NCBI GenBank assembly: GCA_019241495.1
Contig: JAFAWZ010000150.1
Coordinates: forward strand, 1-8,882
DNA: 8,882 bases
Reading direction: 5' to 3'
Origin: Acidimicrobiales bacterium
GTDB taxonomy: Bacteria; Actinomycetota; Acidimicrobiia; Acidimicrobiales; Palsa-688
The translations under genes and the position numbers were made by a program. A model generated the notes under the pieces. That model saw only the letters and a program-made list of their open reading frames with translations, did no database searches and was not told the origin of the DNA. Positions 7,330 through 8,882 of the stretch are shown here, piece by piece. Every line of letters starts with the position of its first letter. Position 1 is the first letter of the stretch.

Positions 7330-7394
7330 GGGAGCACGCTCGGGGGGAGTGTGCTCCGGTCTGTCACATCTGTTCGCTCCACCAGGTCGCTCAC
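7326..7394 (-). CDS. Possible 22-aa leader ORF upstream of metH
   Basis: A frame starting at GTG 7394 on the minus strand encodes 22 residues beginning MSDLVERTDV and ending PPSVLP. Its TGA stop overlaps the metH GTG start in a GTGA arrangement, the same coupling geometry used elsewhere in this window. Its first five residues equal those of MetH because it begins in the duplicated start segment. The 27-base hairpin lies inside its 3' half, so ribosome passage would open the hairpin just before metH. It has no visible Shine-Dalgarno sequence, and its frame is also open further upstream, opposite the adenosyltransferase gene. It may be a chance frame, and translation is unproven. Confidence 0.25.
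   Translation of the reverse strand: MSDLVERTDVTDRSTLPPSVLP
7331..7357. promoter_or_regulatory. Hairpin/dyad one base upstream of the metH start
   Basis: GGAGCACGCTC (7331-7341) faces GAGTGTGCTCC (7347-7357) around a GGGGG loop. Ten of eleven positions are Watson-Crick pairs and the other is G-T. On the metH strand the stem ends one nucleotide before the GTG at 7329, where a ribosome would bind. It could be an RNA hairpin that limits metH translation or a DNA operator for a dimeric regulator. No regulator family is recognised from the motif. Confidence 0.5.
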
Positions 7395-7396
7395 CG

Positions 7397-7402
7397 TATA
7401 AA
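7397..7402 (+). promoter_or_regulatory. Candidate -10 box TATAAA for the adenosyltransferase gene
   Basis: TATAAA is the most AT-rich hexamer in the divergent region and resembles a sigma70-type -10 box in the plus direction. The sequence 17-18 bases upstream (around 7373-7379, TTCGCT) is a poor -35. It would give a 5' leader of roughly 90 nt. The opposite strand reads TTTATAC and could serve metH, placing its transcript start just inside the duplicated start segment. A TAGGCT (7480-7485) nearer the ATG is another weak candidate. Confidence 0.3.
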
Positions 7403-7496
7403 GGGTACAGGGACGACCAGAGTGGCCTGTCTGCAGTCGGATCGGAGCGCTTACGTCCAGGTCCCGGAGCGCCTCTGGATAGGCTGGCCGGTCGGC

Positions 7497-8108
7497 ATGA
7501 AGATCTACACCCGCACCGGCGACGATGGCACGACCGGACTGCTCTTCGGGGGCCGGATAGCGAAAGACTCCGATGTGATCGCCGCCAACGGGGCGGTGGA
7601 CGAAGCCCAAGCTGCTCTCGGGGTGGTGCGCGCCGAGGTCGAGTCGGGCTCCGAGCTCGACCAGCTGCTGGTCGGCCTGGAGCGCGATCTGTACGTGTTG
7701 ATGGCCGAGGTCGCGACCGCGCCGGCCAACCGGGCGAAGCTCGCGCCCGGGGTCACCCTGGTCACTGCCGAGATGGTCAGCGCTCTCGAAGCTCGCATCG
7801 ACGAGCTCGGTGCCCGCTTCCCACCGATCAAGGACTTCGTCATTCCCGGGCACGATCGGGTGTCGGCCGGGCTCGACGTGGCCCGTACCGCCACCCGGCG
7901 GGCCGAGCGGGCCGCGCTCAAGGTACGCCCGGCCGAACCACCCGCCGCCGAACCACCCGCCGCCGAACCATCGGCGGAACCAGGGGCTGGAGCGGGCTCC
8001 ATGGTTGTCCAGTACCTGAATCGCCTCTCCGACCTGCTCTGGACCATGGCCCGGTGGCAGGAGCACGGCGACTCCCTCCTCTCCAGAAAGGTCAGCCCTC
8101 GCCCATGA
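7497..8108 (+). CDS. pduO: PduO-type cob(I)alamin adenosyltransferase
   Basis: This enzyme transfers the 5'-deoxyadenosyl group of ATP to cob(I)alamin, giving adenosylcobalamin in the cytoplasm. The 203-aa protein starts MKIYTRTGDDGTTGLLFGGR, the family's typical N-terminal ATP-binding segment; the frame is open upstream to a GTG at 7422, but that extension is not family-like. Arg130, Arg134 and Glu137 in ARTATRRAER fit the RxxxRxxE motif, and Asn175 lies in YLNRLSDLLW. The usual DELN-type motif reads DEAQ (35-38). Between these helices residues about 144-168 are an Ala/Glu/Pro insertion not expected in the family, encoded by a 15-nt tandem repeat. Both flanking helices are intact, so the insertion is probably a tolerated surface loop. 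No strong Shine-Dalgarno sequence is visible. The gene diverges from metH and overlaps pepA by ATGA. The symbol denotes the PduO/MMAB family rather than propanediol use. Confidence 0.94.
   Translation: MKIYTRTGDDGTTGLLFGGRIAKDSDVIAANGAVDEAQAALGVVRAEVESGSELDQLLVGLERDLYVLMAEVATAPANRAKLAPGVTLVTAEMVSALEARIDELGARFPPIKDFVIPGHDRVSAGLDVARTATRRAERAALKVRPAEPPAAEPPAAEPSAEPGAGAGSMVVQYLNRLSDLLWTMARWQEHGDSLLSRKVSPRP
7932..7970 (+). repeat. 15-nt tandem repeat (2.6 copies) inside the adenosyltransferase gene
   Basis: The unit GCCGAACCACCCGCC occurs exactly at 7932-7946 and 7947-7961, and its first nine bases recur at 7962-7970. Each unit adds AEPPA to the protein (from residue 146), so the copy number can change without shifting the frame. 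This accounts for much of the insertion between the two conserved helices. Confidence 0.9.
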
Positions 8109-8882
8109 GCCCCGTTCAGCCGGTGAGCCCCGTCCAGGAGATCCCGGACGATCCCGTCGTCCCCAGCTTCTCTGCGTCGGCTGCGGTGCCGGCCGGCGTG
8201 CCCGTGCTCGGAGTGCCGGTCTTCAGCGATCTCAGCGTCCCATCGGGTGCCGGGGCCCAGATCCGCCGCCAGTTCCTGGCCCAGAGGCGCTTCGAGGGCC
8301 GGCCCGGCCAGGCTTACGCCCTGCTGGCCGATGACGGCACGACCGTGGTCGCATTGGGCGTGGGGGAGAAGGGGAAGGTCGACCTGGACGCCTTGCGCCG
8401 GGCCGGCGCTGCCCTGGCCCGCCAGGCCGGCACCGCGGACCGCGTGGCGACCACCCTGGTGGCGGCCGCCCACGGCGGGGTGGGTGCGGCCGCGGCTGCC
8501 GTGGTGGAGGGGATCGGCCTCGGCGCCTACCGGTACTCGGGGGCTCCCCGATTGGCGACGAACGGCTCCGCCCAGCGGGCGGGACGCCCGGGTGTGCTGA
8601 GCGAGGTGACCATCGTCGGCGCGCCCGCCGCCGCGGTGCGGCGGGGGCAGATCGCGGTCGAGGCCACCGCCCGGGCCCGGGACTGGGTGAACCGGCCGCC
8701 TCGCAACCTGACCCCGAGAGAGCTGGCCCGGTTGGCATCCGAGGCTGCCGCGGCTGCCGGTCTCGACATCGACGTCTGGGACGAGGACCGGATCGCCGCG
8801 GAGCGGCTGGGCGGACTGCTCGGGGTGGCCGCCGGGGCGGCCGAGCCTCCGCGCCTCATTCGGCTCGAGTACTGCCCTCGCC
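8105..8882 (+). CDS. pepA: Leucyl aminopeptidase (M17, PepA), N-terminal part (3'-truncated)
   Basis: PepA is a hexameric dizinc aminopeptidase that releases N-terminal Leu and other residues in the cytoplasm; some homologues also bind DNA. The window shows 259 codons and ends before the catalytic domain, so the zinc ligands and the NTDAEGR signature cannot be checked. The visible part is the regulatory N-terminal domain. It is followed by the linker segment DWVNRPPRNLTP at 193-204 and then DIDVWDEDRI and AEPPRLIRLEY, all typical of M17 just before the catalytic domain. The ATG at 8105 overlaps the adenosyltransferase stop (ATGA). AGAAAGG at 8085-8091 is a possible ribosome binding site, 13 nt away. 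A near copy of the first five codons follows at 8123 with a GTG, so the exact start is uncertain by six residues. Linkage to a cofactor gene probably reflects co-transcription rather than shared function. Confidence 0.94.
   Translation, partial: MSPVQPVSPVQEIPDDPVVPSFSASAAVPAGVPVLGVPVFSDLSVPSGAGAQIRRQFLAQRRFEGRPGQAYALLADDGTTVVALGVGEKGKVDLDALRRAGAALARQAGTADRVATTLVAAAHGGVGAAAAAVVEGIGLGAYRYSGAPRLATNGSAQRAGRPGVLSEVTIVGAPAAAVRRGQIAVEATARARDWVNRPPRNLTPRELARLASEAAAAAGLDIDVWDEDRIAAERLGGLLGVAAGAAEPPRLIRLEYCPR
8106..8137 (+). repeat. In-frame near-tandem repeat of the pepA start segment
   Basis: TGAGCCCCGTTCAG (8106-8119) recurs as TGAGCCCCGTCCAG (8124-8137), 13 of 14 identical and offset by 18 nt. 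The protein therefore begins with two SPVQ units, one headed by an ATG codon and the other by a GTG codon, and either could be the start. Confidence 0.75.

Larger units (their letters stand above)
7314..7394. repeat. 16-nt direct repeat covering the metH start and a copy 65 bp upstream
   Basis: The segments at 7314-7329 and 7379-7394 match at 15 of 16 positions. On the metH strand each reads GTGAGCGACCT, one variable base (C or G), then GTGG, so both begin with a GTG codon and would encode MSDLV. The 65-nt offset is not a multiple of three, so the copies lie in different frames. Either the metH start was partly duplicated, or the pair forms two binding sites. Confidence 0.75.

Noticed and set aside
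5866..7401. 511-codon plus-strand open frame opposite metH
   Set aside because: It lies wholly antisense to conserved MetH domains, has no recognisable motif and shows the composition typical of shadow frames.
7330..7496. Cobalamin riboswitch between metH and the adenosyltransferase gene
   Set aside because: The spacer is short for this class and lacks a convincing B12 box. GCCACTC on the minus strand near 7420-7430 resembles the GCCACTG core but has no supporting context.
7422..7496. Upstream GTG start adding 25 residues to the adenosyltransferase
   Set aside because: The extension does not resemble the family, and the ATG at 7497 gives the conserved KIYTRTGDDGTT N-terminus.
7505..8473. 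Minus-strand frames opposite the adenosyltransferase and pepA genes
   Set aside because: Apparent repeats such as WFGGG are only the complement of the 15-nt tandem repeat coding AEPPA in the real gene.

Overview
The window is a GC-rich chromosomal segment dense with housekeeping genes. It most likely comes from an actinobacterium. The E2 gene followed by lipB and lipA is an actinobacterial gene order, genes are packed with 4-nt start/stop overlaps, GTG starts are used, and Ala/Pro/Arg are abundant. The class Acidimicrobiia is my best guess, but that is inference; no rRNA or tRNA gene is present to settle it.

Layout. (1) Bases 1-3569, plus strand, form a tightly coupled run of three genes: the C-terminal part of a 2-oxoacid dehydrogenase E2 acyltransferase, a single-ORF fusion of octanoyltransferase LipB to lipoyl synthase LipA, and an M24 (Xaa-Pro type) metallopeptidase. 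Each start overlaps the previous stop (GTGA, then ATGA). (2) Bases 3570-3822 are a convergent intergenic region holding two inverted repeats. One is a 13-bp hairpin. The other is a long palindrome of about 130 bp, flanked by a 5-bp direct repeat, that touches the metH stop codon and looks like a small MITE-like element. (3) Bases 3823-7329, minus strand, encode complete cobalamin-dependent methionine synthase MetH (1168 aa, all four modules). (4) Bases 7330-7496 are a divergent regulatory region. It holds a hairpin one base from the metH start, a duplicated copy of the metH start segment that opens a possible 22-codon leader ORF, and a TATAAA box facing the other way. (5) Bases 7497-8882, plus strand, encode a PduO-type cob(I)alamin adenosyltransferase with a repeat-encoded insertion, coupled by ATGA to a leucyl aminopeptidase (PepA/M17) cut by the window edge.

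How the genes fit together. The first block couples lipoate assembly to a protein that carries lipoate: LipB would octanoylate the E2 lipoyl domain and LipA would insert sulfur into that same attached chain, so a LipB-LipA fusion next to E2 makes sense as a two-step modification enzyme. The second block pairs the two fates of cobalamin back to back: methylcobalamin use by MetH and adenosylcobalamin formation by the adenosyltransferase. No cobalamin riboswitch was recognised between them. I found no clear evidence of a wholly novel multi-gene system. The most unusual items are the LipB-LipA fusion, the palindromic element at the metH 3' end, and the duplicated metH start with its hairpin leader.
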